24,808 bases of DNA from WTJX01 sp045106295 (GTDB taxonomy: Bacteria; Bacteroidota; Bacteroidia; Cytophagales; JAAEPT01), in the NCBI GenBank assembly GCA_045106295.1, contig JBGCEI010000163.1, positions 1 to 24,808 on the forward strand. Direction: 5' to 3'. Shown here piece after piece: positions 15,189 through 22,104 of the stretch. The position numbers and the translations under genes are program-made. The notes beneath the pieces are model-generated. The model was not told the DNA's origin. It did no database searches and saw only the letters and a list, made by a program, of their open reading frames with translations. The first letter of the stretch is position 1. Each line of letters opens with the position of its first letter.

Positions 15189-16338
15189 TTAGTTTTTCTC
15201 TTAAGTCAATGCTGATGCTGTTTGATAGCTTTTTTATTGCATTAAGCGTGACACTTTTCACATCCATTGTATTTGCAATTCCTTGTAATTTATGATGTCC
15301 TACCTTGTGATTTGAGTACACTACTTTCCCTGTCTCAACATCTAATAGTTGATAGGAAGCTGCCACTTCAACCTCTCGTTTATTATTTGTAGTAATCTTT
15401 GCCATTAATCGGCTTTCTGTATTCTTATTAGCATCAAATACTGTATAATTTGTTGTAGTGCCACTTAGGATATACTGAGCACCAAGAAGCTTTCCTGCTT
15501 CTACTACTGTCTCTTCGTCTAATAAGCCAGATAAGGCTAATTTTTGTTCTTTGTATATTTTATCTATTTCTTCTCGTGCAATTACTTTTGTGTCTTCAGC
15601 GTCAAAAAGGTTTGAGATTATGCCAGAAGATAACGCATCTAGGAAATTTTGTTCACAAGTAACGTTAGGGCTATTTACGAATTTAAATACGGCAATTCGT
15701 TTGGTAATAGTATTGTTACATAAATTTATTTTTGTTGTAACGTCTTTGTAGTCAGGTATGTATGAGAGGGATTTTTGAAAAGATTCCTTTGCTTTTTTAC
15801 AATTATTATAGTCTGTACCATCTCCTGATTGCTCTAATCCTAACTGATAATAGTGTTCAGCTAGAAAGTTTGCTGTCTTTTTTCGCTGTCTTTTTATTTT
15901 CAAAAGCGCTATCTCATAGTCATGAATATTAAGTTTAATTTCTTCTTTTTTAACGAAAAGAGGAGGTAGGTTTTTGATTTGTTTATTTAAGGCTTGCCCA
16001 TCTTTACAAACTTGTTCACTTTCTTTTAAAATTGTATAAGAAGTTACTTGATCATCAATTGTTTTTTGACCATCATTAAGGATGTCTAATTTCTTTTGAT
16101 TCGTTTTTAATTTTTCATCAAAAAGGCTATTAGTCTTATCGTGTATGTTCTTTAGACCGTATAGTAGTTTACTATCTTTTAGATTATAGGGTATCTTTTC
16201 AGCTAATAATTTAATGGATTTCTGATATTTCCCTTGCTGGTGTAGGTGCTCTGAGTATTCAATAAGGTATTTGGTAGATTGTGCATATGTAGATAAATTG
16301 ATTAAATATAAAAAGGACAAGAAAATAATTTGTTTCAT
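15178..16338 (-). CDS. exported protein with helical repeats and C-terminal CsgG-like domain
   Basis: 386 residues from the ATG at 16338. This start gives a clean signal peptide (MKQIIFLSFLYLINLSTYAQ). A start at 16365 adds nine residues before it and lies almost on a TTACTTTG promoter-like word, so 16338 is preferred. Residues about 20-200 are helical: YLIEYSEHLHQQGKYQKSIKLL and AKESFQKSLSYIPDYKDV look like TPR units, separated by a charged coiled-coil-like stretch. From about residue 213, KRIAVFKFVNS, FLDALSSGIISNLF, REEIDKIYKEQKLALSG and AGKLLGAQYILSGTTTNY follow the CsgG/LpoB-type pattern found in curli secretion and penicillin-binding-protein activators. No lipobox Cys is present, so a periplasmic rather than lipid-anchored protein is inferred. 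Confidence 0.78.
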   Translation of the reverse strand: MKQIIFLSFLYLINLSTYAQSTKYLIEYSEHLHQQGKYQKSIKLLAEKIPYNLKDSKLLYGLKNIHDKTNSLFDEKLKTNQKKLDILNDGQKTIDDQVTSYTILKESEQVCKDGQALNKQIKNLPPLFVKKEEIKLNIHDYEIALLKIKRQRKKTANFLAEHYYQLGLEQSGDGTDYNNCKKAKESFQKSLSYIPDYKDVTTKINLCNNTITKRIAVFKFVNSPNVTCEQNFLDALSSGIISNLFDAEDTKVIAREEIDKIYKEQKLALSGLLDEETVVEAGKLLGAQYILSGTTTNYTVFDANKNTESRLMAKITTNNKREVEVAASYQLLDVETGKVVYSNHKVGHHKLQGIANTMDVKSVTLNAIKKLSNSISIDLREKLNKM

Positions 16339-16558
16339 AAAGTTTAGTTTTGTAGTTAGTTTCATGGCAAAGTAACTTTAATTGAATTAAGATAAAAAGG
16401 TTAAACTTGAATTTAATCGACTAATTCATCGAAATTTTTGTTTTTGGGGAGGGTACCAAAGTTGGTGCCGTTTTACCCTTTACGCATAATTATGTAAGGC
16501 CTTTAAATATTTAGATTCTGAATAAGAAATGAAGTTTGGAATTTGAAATTTGTTTTTT

Positions 16559-16580
16559 TACCGTGTCTTACGGCAGGCAG
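16559..16580. repeat. dispersed CGGCAGGCAGG element, copy 3
   Basis: ACCGTGTCTTACGGCAGGCAGG: the right half CGGCAGGCAGG matches the right arms of the elements at 14141 and 10168. The left half has drifted (GTGTCTTA instead of GTGCCTGC), so the hairpin is weaker. Looks like a decayed copy. Confidence 0.55.
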
Positions 16581-16689
16581 GGAGTTTAAGTAGTCTTAAA
16601 CAGGATGAAAAGAAAGCCTTCTCCGTTGCAATGATACAGTAATTGGTAAATAATTCTGCAGATAAGGTGGTAAATTTATTTTTAATACC

Positions 16690-16697
16690 TAAATTTG
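16690..16697 (+). promoter_or_regulatory. candidate -7 element of the rpsP operon
   Basis: TAAATTTG matches TAnnTTTG exactly. Transcription would begin near 16702, giving a leader of about 50 bases containing the hairpins at 16701-16725. No TTG is at the expected upstream distance, so it rests on the -7 box and its position. Confidence 0.5.
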
Positions 16698-16700
16698 CAT

Positions 16701-16725
16701 CCCGGTTCGGGTGGACGTGTTCCAC
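16701..16725 (+). promoter_or_regulatory. putative rpsP (bS16) leader structure
   Basis: Two small hairpins share base 16711. CCCG-gtt-CGGG (16701-16711) and GTGGA-cgtgt-TCCAC (16711-16725) therefore compete at that base or stack end to end. They lie between the promoter and the rpsP start, where ribosomal-protein autoregulatory leaders occur. I recall bS16 leader RNAs being reported in Flavobacteria but could not check a match. Confidence 0.4.
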
Positions 16726-16752
16726 AATAGAACATTTTAATAGAATAATAAT

Positions 16753-17370
16753 ATGTCAACGAAAATAAGATTAGCGAGAAGAGGAAGAAAAAGATTAGCT
16801 ATATACGATATCGTAGTAGCGGATTCTCGTGCGCCACGTGATGGTAAATTTATTGAGAAATTAGGTACTTATAATCCTAATATTGATCCAGCAGCTATCG
16901 TTTTAGACGAAGAAAAAGCATTTGACTGGGTAATGAAAGGTGCACAACCTACAGATACTGCACGCTCTATCCTTTCTAAGAGAGGTGTGATGATCAGAAA
17001 GCATTTACAACTAGGTGTAATCAAAGGTGCTGTAAAGCAAGAAGATGCTGATAAAAAATACGAAGCTTGGTTGAAAGACAAAGACGCTTCTACTGCAGCA
17101 TTAGTTGGAGACATCAAGAAAAAACAAGATGCTGAAGCGAAAGCAAAATTAGACGCTGAAATCAAGAAAAGAGAAGAAGCTGACAAAGCATTAGCAGAGC
17201 AAGAAGCTGCAGCATTAGCTGCTGCCGAAGCAGAAGCGAAAGCACAAGAAGAAGCTGCCGCTGCTGAAGCTGCAACCGAAGAGCCTGCTGCAGAAGCAAC
17301 AGAAGAAGCTCCTAAAGCAGAAGAAACTGCTGAAGAGCCAAAAGCTGAAGCTGCTGAAAAAGCTGAGTAA
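16753..17370 (+). CDS. rpsP: ribosomal protein bS16 with long acidic/alanine-rich tail
   Basis: Component of the 30S subunit. The N-terminal 80 residues are canonical: MSTKIRLARRGRKRLAIYDIVVADSRAPRDGKFIEKLGTYNP, then a GAQPTDTARSILSKRG motif. bS16 is about 80-90 residues in E. coli; this protein has 205. Residues about 110-205 are low-complexity Ala/Glu/Lys, with repeated EAKA, EEAAA and EEPKAEA words, predicted to be helical or disordered. Extended tails are known for Bacteroidota bS16, and this one is at the long end by my recollection. First gene of the rpsP-rimM-trmD cluster; a strong terminator follows it, so downstream genes depend on read-through or a separate promoter. Confidence 0.96.
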   Translation: MSTKIRLARRGRKRLAIYDIVVADSRAPRDGKFIEKLGTYNPNIDPAAIVLDEEKAFDWVMKGAQPTDTARSILSKRGVMIRKHLQLGVIKGAVKQEDADKKYEAWLKDKDASTAALVGDIKKKQDAEAKAKLDAEIKKREEADKALAEQEAAALAAAEAEAKAQEEAAAAEAATEEPAAEATEEAPKAEETAEEPKAEAAEKAE

Positions 17371-17390
17371 GGAAAAATATGTAAATAGTA

Positions 17391-17422
17391 AAAAAAAGCA
17401 CCTCATTCGAGGTGCTTTTTTT
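17391..17422 (+). terminator. rho-independent terminator after rpsP
   Basis: GCACCTC (17398-17404), loop ATTC, GAGGTGC (17409-17415), flanked by A7 and T7. It can act in both directions, but only rpsP ends here. It is 20 bases upstream of the rimM start, so it probably sets the rpsP to rimM expression ratio. Confidence 0.85.
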
Positions 17423-17441
17423 GTTTAACACGGATCGGATT

Positions 17442-18002
17442 ATGGATATAGCAAATTGTTTTGAGTTAGGGCGGTTAGAAAAACCACACGGTTTAAAAGG
17501 TGCGCTCACAGCCATTATAGAGTCTGATGATCCTTCGTATTACGATAACTTAGAAACTGTATTAGTAGCCAGAGGAGGTGATCTAATACCTTATTTTATT
17601 GAAGAAATAAAAGTAGAAGCAAAAGGGCGAACAATTATCCGCTTAGAAGATATTACTACCATAGAGCAAGCCGAAGACTTCCGTAAGTTGAAGTTATACC
17701 TGCCTTTAGATCAATTACCTACCCTTGCTAAAGACCAGTTTTATTACCATGAAATAGTTGGTTACACCATAGAGGATAAACAACAAGGTATATTAGGGAA
17801 AGTAGATGCTGTTTACACGCTAACGGGTAATGACCTGATTGCTATGGAGTATTTAGGTGAAGAAGTCTTAATTCCCATACAAGAAGGAGTAGTTGGAGAG
17901 GTGAATCATAAAACAAACGTATTATACGTCAATCTTCCAGAAGGGTTGATCGATGTGTACACAGAAAAAGAAGATAAACCAGTCGATCATGATGAGGATT
18001 GA
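17442..18002 (+). CDS. rimM: 16S rRNA processing protein RimM
   Basis: Assists maturation of the 30S head domain and binds uS19. 186 residues from the ATG at 17442. CFELGRLEKPHGLKGAL (5-21) is the RimM N-terminal signature (family pattern VGxIxxpHGlkGe). The C-terminal PRC-barrel half includes LPTLAKDQFYYHEIVGYTIED, GILGKVDAVYTLTGNDLIAME and VLIPIQEGVV. An upstream in-frame ATG at 17412 lies inside the rpsP terminator stem and is rejected. The last 11 bases overlap trmD. Confidence 0.95.
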   Translation: MDIANCFELGRLEKPHGLKGALTAIIESDDPSYYDNLETVLVARGGDLIPYFIEEIKVEAKGRTIIRLEDITTIEQAEDFRKLKLYLPLDQLPTLAKDQFYYHEIVGYTIEDKQQGILGKVDAVYTLTGNDLIAMEYLGEEVLIPIQEGVVGEVNHKTNVLYVNLPEGLIDVYTEKEDKPVDHDED

Positions 18003-18666
18003 TATTATTAGTTGTTTGCCTAGACTATTAGAAAGTCCGTTCGATCATTCCATTATGAAACGGGCACAAGACAAAGGTCTGGCAGAAGTAATATTGCACG
18101 ACATAAGGCATTACTCGAAAGACAAACACAACCGAGTAGATGATTATCAGTTTGGCGGTGGTGCAGGAATGGTAATGACGATTGAACCTATTCACGATTG
18201 TATTAAGAAATTGCAAGCTGAGCGAAAGTATGACGCTGTTATGTACATGACGCCAGATGGAGAACGATTTGATCAGCATAGAGCAAATAAGTTTTCTCTC
18301 ATGAAAAATATCATCATTTTATGTGGGCATTACAAAGGGGTAGATGAACGGATACGAGAACATTTAATTACACATGAGATTAGTATTGGTGATTATGTGA
18401 TTTCGGGTGGTGAGTTAGCTGCTGCTGTAGTAGCAGATGCTATTATTCGATTAGTTCCTTCTGTATTATCCAATGAAACGTCTGCTCTTACCGATTCTTT
18501 CCAAGACGATTTATTAGCCCCTCCTGTCTATACACGACCGGCAGATTATAATGGTTGGAAAGTACCTGAGGTATTGCTCTCTGGTCATGAAGAAAAAATA
18601 AGAACTTGGAGAGAAGAAAAAGCATTGGAAAGAACACGGATAAGAAGAGGAGATTTGTTAGAATAG
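17992..18666 (+). CDS. trmD: tRNA (guanine-37-N1)-methyltransferase
   Basis: Methylates G37 next to the anticodon with S-adenosylmethionine, preventing +1 frameshifting. 224 residues. Knot-fold motifs: FGGGAGMVM (54-62), LCGHYKGVDERI (110-121), ISIGDYVISGGELAA (130-144, the deep trefoil knot that binds AdoMet), and SFQDDLLAPPVYTRP (169-183), which includes the catalytic Asp region. ATG codons at 17989 and 17992 are adjacent; 17992 gives MRIDIISC, the usual start. It overlaps the rimM stop by 11 bases, so coupled translation is likely. Confidence 0.97.
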   Translation: MRIDIISCLPRLLESPFDHSIMKRAQDKGLAEVILHDIRHYSKDKHNRVDDYQFGGGAGMVMTIEPIHDCIKKLQAERKYDAVMYMTPDGERFDQHRANKFSLMKNIIILCGHYKGVDERIREHLITHEISIGDYVISGGELAAAVVADAIIRLVPSVLSNETSALTDSFQDDLLAPPVYTRPADYNGWKVPEVLLSGHEEKIRTWREEKALERTRIRRGDLLE

Positions 18667-18690
18667 TTTTTTATTTAAACTAGAAAGTAT

Positions 18691-18698
18691 TACATTTG
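18691..18698 (+). promoter_or_regulatory. candidate -7 element of rplS
   Basis: TACATTTG, an exact TAnnTTTG, lies 22 bases before the rplS ATG and just after the trmD stop. Predicted leader about 16-18 bases. No matching TTG upstream. Suggests rplS is transcribed independently of rpsP-rimM-trmD. Confidence 0.5.
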
Positions 18699-18720
18699 CA
18701 ATCCAATTAGCGAAAGAGTC

Positions 18721-19077
18721 ATGAGTAGTGAACTATTAAAAATATTTGAAGAAGAGTACAAAGAGAAAGTAGCTTCTTTACCTGATTTCAAACCAGGAGA
18801 CACTGTAAACCTTCACGTAAAGATTAAAGAGGGTGCTAAAGAACGTATTCAGCAGTTTCAAGGAGTTGTTTTGCAAAGAAGAAACTCTGGTAACAATGAA
18901 ACATTTACGGTAAGAAAAATATCTGCAGGTATTGCAGTAGAAAGAATTTTCCCTGTAAATTCTCCAAGCATTGAAAAAATTGAATTATTAAGACAAGGAA
19001 AAGTTAGAAGAGCTAGACTATTCTACTTGAGAGATGCTAAAGGAAAAGCAGCTAGAATTAAAGAAAAGAGAGCTTAA
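18721..19077 (+). CDS. rplS: ribosomal protein bL19
   Basis: 50S component at the 30S-50S interface. 118 residues, normal length. Family motifs: FKPGDTVNLHVKIKEGAKERIQQFQGVVL (23-51) and FTVRKISAGIAVERIFPVNSPSIEKIELLRQGKVRRARLFYLR (about 60-102). It completes the widely conserved rpsP-rimM-trmD-rplS order, with its own promoter candidate and terminator. Confidence 0.98.
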   Translation: MSSELLKIFEEEYKEKVASLPDFKPGDTVNLHVKIKEGAKERIQQFQGVVLQRRNSGNNETFTVRKISAGIAVERIFPVNSPSIEKIELLRQGKVRRARLFYLRDAKGKAARIKEKRA

Positions 19078-19103
19078 TTCGAGTTTGTTTTTAAAAAGAT
19101 TGA

Positions 19104-19132
19104 AAGCCTCAAGTTAACTTGAGGCTTTTTTT
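19104..19132. terminator. rho-independent terminator after rplS
   Basis: A perfect 12+12 palindrome centred between 19115 and 19116 (arms AAGCCTCAAGTT and its complement), ending in seven T. Stable GC core GCCTC/GAGGC. It ends the rplS transcript. Confidence 0.88.
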
Positions 19133-19289
19133 ATGCCAATACTTGAGACTATTAGACTCTAAGATATTTAGATGATAAGAAAAGTTAAATCCTAGGCTTT
19201 ACTTTTCAGTATTCTAAACTCTGAAACTAAGATAATACAGGTTATCTTCTAGTAGTCTTAAGATCTAACAATCTAAAAATCTTAATGAT

Positions 19290-20063
19290 ATGAGAGTAGA
19301 CTTTAGGAAATATCAAGCTACAGGAAATGACTTTGTTATGTTGGATAATAGAGCTGGAGAGTACAGTGCTTTAACAACTGATCAAGTAGCCTTTATTTGC
19401 AGTAGAAGGTTCGGAGTAGGTGCAGATGGGTTGATTTTATTACAAAACCATACTTCATACGATTTTGAGATGGTCTACTATAACTCAGATGGAAATCAGA
19501 GTACCATGTGTGGCAATGGAGGGCGATGTATCGTCCGATTTGCACACGATTTGGGAGTGATTGGAGATGAGGCTACGTTCTTAGCAATAGATGGAGAACA
19601 TAAAGCAAAAGTGACTCCTGATGTCATTCACCTACAAATGATAGATGTTCCTTTCGTAGAAGGGAAAGATGCTCATGATTTTTTAGATACAGGTTCACCT
19701 CATCATGTAGACTTTGTAGAAGATGTAATGAATTATCCTATTGTAGCAAAAGGAAGAGAGATCCGCAATAGTACAAGGTATGAACCAATAGCAGGTACAA
19801 ATGTGAATTTTGTTACTATTACAGATGGAGGAATTAAAGTTCGTACCTACGAAAGAGGAGTAGAGGACGAAACCTACTCCTGCGGTACAGGTGTTACAGC
19901 CTGTGCGCTCTTATCCTCATTAAAAGGTTATTCTTCTCCAGTACCTATTTATACGAAAGGAGGAGAGCTTTCTGTGTCTTTTGAAAGAAATGATACTGCT
20001 TTCCATAATGTATGGCTCAATGGTCCGGCTAAACTAGTTTTTTCAGCTAGTATAGAAGTGTAA
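19290..20063 (+). CDS. dapF: diaminopimelate epimerase
   Basis: Converts LL- to meso-diaminopimelate for lysine and peptidoglycan. 257 residues. Both catalytic cysteines are in place: Cys74 in NSDGNQSTMCGNGGRC and Cys198 in ETYSCGTGVTACAL. KYQATGNDFVMLDNR (8-22) and RRFGVGADGLILL (39-51) are the other family signatures. The 210-base gap before it contains the rplS terminator and AT-rich DNA with scattered CTAG words; no promoter is recognised. The gene is followed by the flavoprotein gene after about 80 bases that include a promoter. Confidence 0.97.
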   Translation: MRVDFRKYQATGNDFVMLDNRAGEYSALTTDQVAFICSRRFGVGADGLILLQNHTSYDFEMVYYNSDGNQSTMCGNGGRCIVRFAHDLGVIGDEATFLAIDGEHKAKVTPDVIHLQMIDVPFVEGKDAHDFLDTGSPHHVDFVEDVMNYPIVAKGREIRNSTRYEPIAGTNVNFVTITDGGIKVRTYERGVEDETYSCGTGVTACALLSSLKGYSSPVPIYTKGGELSVSFERNDTAFHNVWLNGPAKLVFSASIEV

Positions 20064-20091
20064 GAAGAGAAAATAACTTGGTAGAAAAAGA

Positions 20092-20123
20092 TTGAATTTT
20101 ATAACCTTTCTTGGTTATTTTTG
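20092..20123 (+). promoter_or_regulatory. Bacteroidota-type promoter of the PaaE-like gene
   Basis: TTG (20092-20094), 21-base spacer, TATTTTTG (20116-20123): both boxes and spacing fit the Bacteroidota consensus. The ATG at 20145 lies 21 bases downstream of the -7 box. It overlaps the TTG that opens the longer reading frame at 20121, arguing for the ATG start. Confidence 0.65.
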
Positions 20124-20144
20124 TTTGAAAGAAAAAGAGAATAC

Positions 20145-21194
20145 ATGGAGCCGATAGAACTCGTTGTTAAAGAAGTTATTAAAGAAACAAAAGATGCTGT
20201 TTCAGTTCATTTTGAACAACCTAGTACAAAAATGGATTATGAGCCAGGTCAGTTTTTGACTCTTATTTTTGATATAAAGGGGAAAGAAGAAAGAAGAGCC
20301 TATTCTTTATGTTCATCTCCTCTTGTAGATGAATTTCCAGCAGTAGCTGTTAAGAGAGTAAATAAAGGACTAGTGTCTAACCATGTAAATGATCATGTAA
20401 AAGCAGGTGATAAAGTTCGCATTTTAGAACCTATGGGTACGTTCACTTTGGAATCTAACAAGGCTGATCATATCGTGTTATTAGGTGGTGGGAGTGGGAT
20501 TACTCCTTTGTTGTCCATTCTAAAAACTACTCTGAAAGATTCTTCTTCTAGTAAAGTAAGTTTAATATATGTCAATAAAGACAAAGAGTCTATCATCTTT
20601 GCTGATCGAATTAAAGAACTGGAAGCTACCTATAGAGAGAGACTGAATGTTGTACACCATTTAGATAGTGATAATGTCAAAAAAAGAAAATTAGGTATAG
20701 GTAAGAAGACCGTTCTTTTATCAGAAGATAAATTAAACGAATTGATTACTGGATTGAATATCGACAAGTCAGGTTCTACTTCTTTCTTTATCTGTGGTCC
20801 TACTGGAATGATGGATGTAGCAGAAAAAACATTGATTAATATGTCTTTCCCTAAAGAAACCATCAAGAAAGAAAGTTTTGTAGCTGCTGCATCTACTGAA
20901 TTGAAAGGCCTACCTGCTGAAGCCAAGAAAGTAAAAGTCAAATACCAAGGACAAAACTATGATTTCAATGTAAAGCCAGGAACTACCGTTTTACAAGCAG
21001 CATTAGACGAAGGTGTAGAACTTCCATTTTCTTGTCAAGGAGGGCTGTGTACGGCTTGTATGGGTAAACTAATTCAAGGTAAATTAGAGATGAGAGACAA
21101 TATGGCTCTTACTGACCAAGAAGTAGATAACGGATTTGTGTTGACCTGTGTAGGTCACCCAACTACCGATGATGTTGAAATAGAAATAGAGTAA
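20145..21194 (+). CDS. PaaE/ferredoxin-NADP-reductase-type flavoprotein with 2Fe-2S domain
   Basis: 349 residues with three modules. An FAD domain comes first (YEPGQFLTLIF and RRAYSLCSSP, the RxYS flavin motif), then an NAD(P)H domain (LLGGGSGITPLLSIL, about 114-128, and FFICGPTGMMD near 218). The C-terminal plant-type ferredoxin has ligands C-x4-C-x2-C in PFSCQGGLCTACMGKL plus a distal Cys in VLTCVG. This order matches PaaE, the reductase of phenylacetyl-CoA epoxidase, and related oxygenase reductases. No paa genes are next to it, so it may instead feed another oxygenase, for example a desaturase. It converges on the polysaccharide operon with five bases between stops. Confidence 0.88.
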   Translation: MEPIELVVKEVIKETKDAVSVHFEQPSTKMDYEPGQFLTLIFDIKGKEERRAYSLCSSPLVDEFPAVAVKRVNKGLVSNHVNDHVKAGDKVRILEPMGTFTLESNKADHIVLLGGGSGITPLLSILKTTLKDSSSSKVSLIYVNKDKESIIFADRIKELEATYRERLNVVHHLDSDNVKKRKLGIGKKTVLLSEDKLNELITGLNIDKSGSTSFFICGPTGMMDVAEKTLINMSFPKETIKKESFVAAASTELKGLPAEAKKVKVKYQGQNYDFNVKPGTTVLQAALDEGVELPFSCQGGLCTACMGKLIQGKLEMRDNMALTDQEVDNGFVLTCVGHPTTDDVEIEIE

Positions 21195-21199
21195 TTTTT

Positions 21200-22096
21200 T
21201 TATTTCATTAACCGATAAATAGAGGGGAACCATTTGATCAATTTATTTTTTAGCTGACGAATGATTGTTCCCTTTTCTCTGTGATAAGTATCGAATAATA
21301 ATTTATCGTATTTTCTATTGATTGAAACTCTTTCTGGGTGTTTTATAGGTCTTAATTCAACTGTGGGTTTGAAAGCATTTAAGGATAAAGGGTCAATAGT
21401 ATGTGAAGCCCTTTCATCAAACCCAATATTACTCACTAAATTTTGATTTGGGATAATACATACTCCATTGTGCTTCCAAATACTCAATTGCCATTGATAG
21501 TCCCAGGTATCAATTGTTCGAACTGAGATTGCTTTATCTTTGAAAAAAAGTTTTTCTGAATCAGATAACTGGTTGTGCTGGTCGATAATTCTAAGATTAG
21601 TATTTTTAAAACTATATCTTTTCCAAGCGCTTCTCCATGTCGCCCAACCCCAAATTAACGAATAGGTAGAGTAAACATATGAGTGATCTGTTTTAGTATC
21701 AATAAAACTACTACCAGCGATATGCATGACCTGTTCATTATCTTCATAGCGAGATAACATCTCTTCACAAAACGTAAAAAAAGAAGTTGTTGGAATACAA
21801 TCATCCTCTAGAATTACTCCTTTTTCTTCATGCTCGAAAAACCAACTAATTGCTTCTGATACGGCTTTTCCACAGCCTAAATTATTGTCTCTGTAAAGTG
21901 TTTTAACCTCACATTTCCAGTCTATTGTAGTAAGAATAACCTTTACCTTTTCTATCTCTAAACGATCTTTCTCATCCTTGGGGCCATCTACTGCTAGGTA
22001 TAGTTTTTTAGGCTTTATCTTTCGTATGCAAGAGAAAGACTGCTTAGTGAAGTCGGATCTGTTGTAGGCGAGATATAGTATTGGAGTGGAGAGCAA
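21200..22096 (-). CDS. family-2-like glycosyltransferase (sugar transferase)
   Basis: 298 residues with a GT-A fold pattern. PILYLAYNRSDFTKQSFSCI (5-24) is the nucleotide-binding first strand, YRDNNLGCGKAVSEAISWFF (about 73-92) precedes GVILEDDCIP, where EDDC supplies the metal-binding DxD-like acidic residues, and SLIWGWATWRSAWKRY (about 146-161) is the acceptor-side signature of this subfamily. Some database entries call these 'hemolysin-like HlpA' or nucleotide-diphospho-sugar transferases. Role: probably adds a sugar during surface polysaccharide assembly. Last gene of the minus operon, eight bases after the aminotransferase gene. Confidence 0.85.
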   Translation of the reverse strand: MLSTPILYLAYNRSDFTKQSFSCIRKIKPKKLYLAVDGPKDEKDRLEIEKVKVILTTIDWKCEVKTLYRDNNLGCGKAVSEAISWFFEHEEKGVILEDDCIPTTSFFTFCEEMLSRYEDNEQVMHIAGSSFIDTKTDHSYVYSTYSLIWGWATWRSAWKRYSFKNTNLRIIDQHNQLSDSEKLFFKDKAISVRTIDTWDYQWQLSIWKHNGVCIIPNQNLVSNIGFDERASHTIDPLSLNAFKPTVELRPIKHPERVSINRKYDKLLFDTYHREKGTIIRQLKNKLIKWFPSIYRLMK

Positions 22097-22104
22097 AAAA
22101 TAGT

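Larger units (their letters stand above)
16366..16752. other. divergent intergenic region upstream of rpsP
   Basis: 387 bases with no supported gene. It contains, left to right, a seven-base stem GGTACCA-aagt-TGGTGCC (16452-16469, one G-T pair) without a T-run, a third copy of the CAGGCAGG repeat (16559-16580), and the rpsP promoter and leader hairpins (16690-16725). Confidence 0.6.

Noticed and set aside
16869..17515. Minus-strand Ser/Phe/Cys-rich open frames
   Set aside because: Shadows of the Ala/Glu-rich repetitive rpsP tail read backwards.
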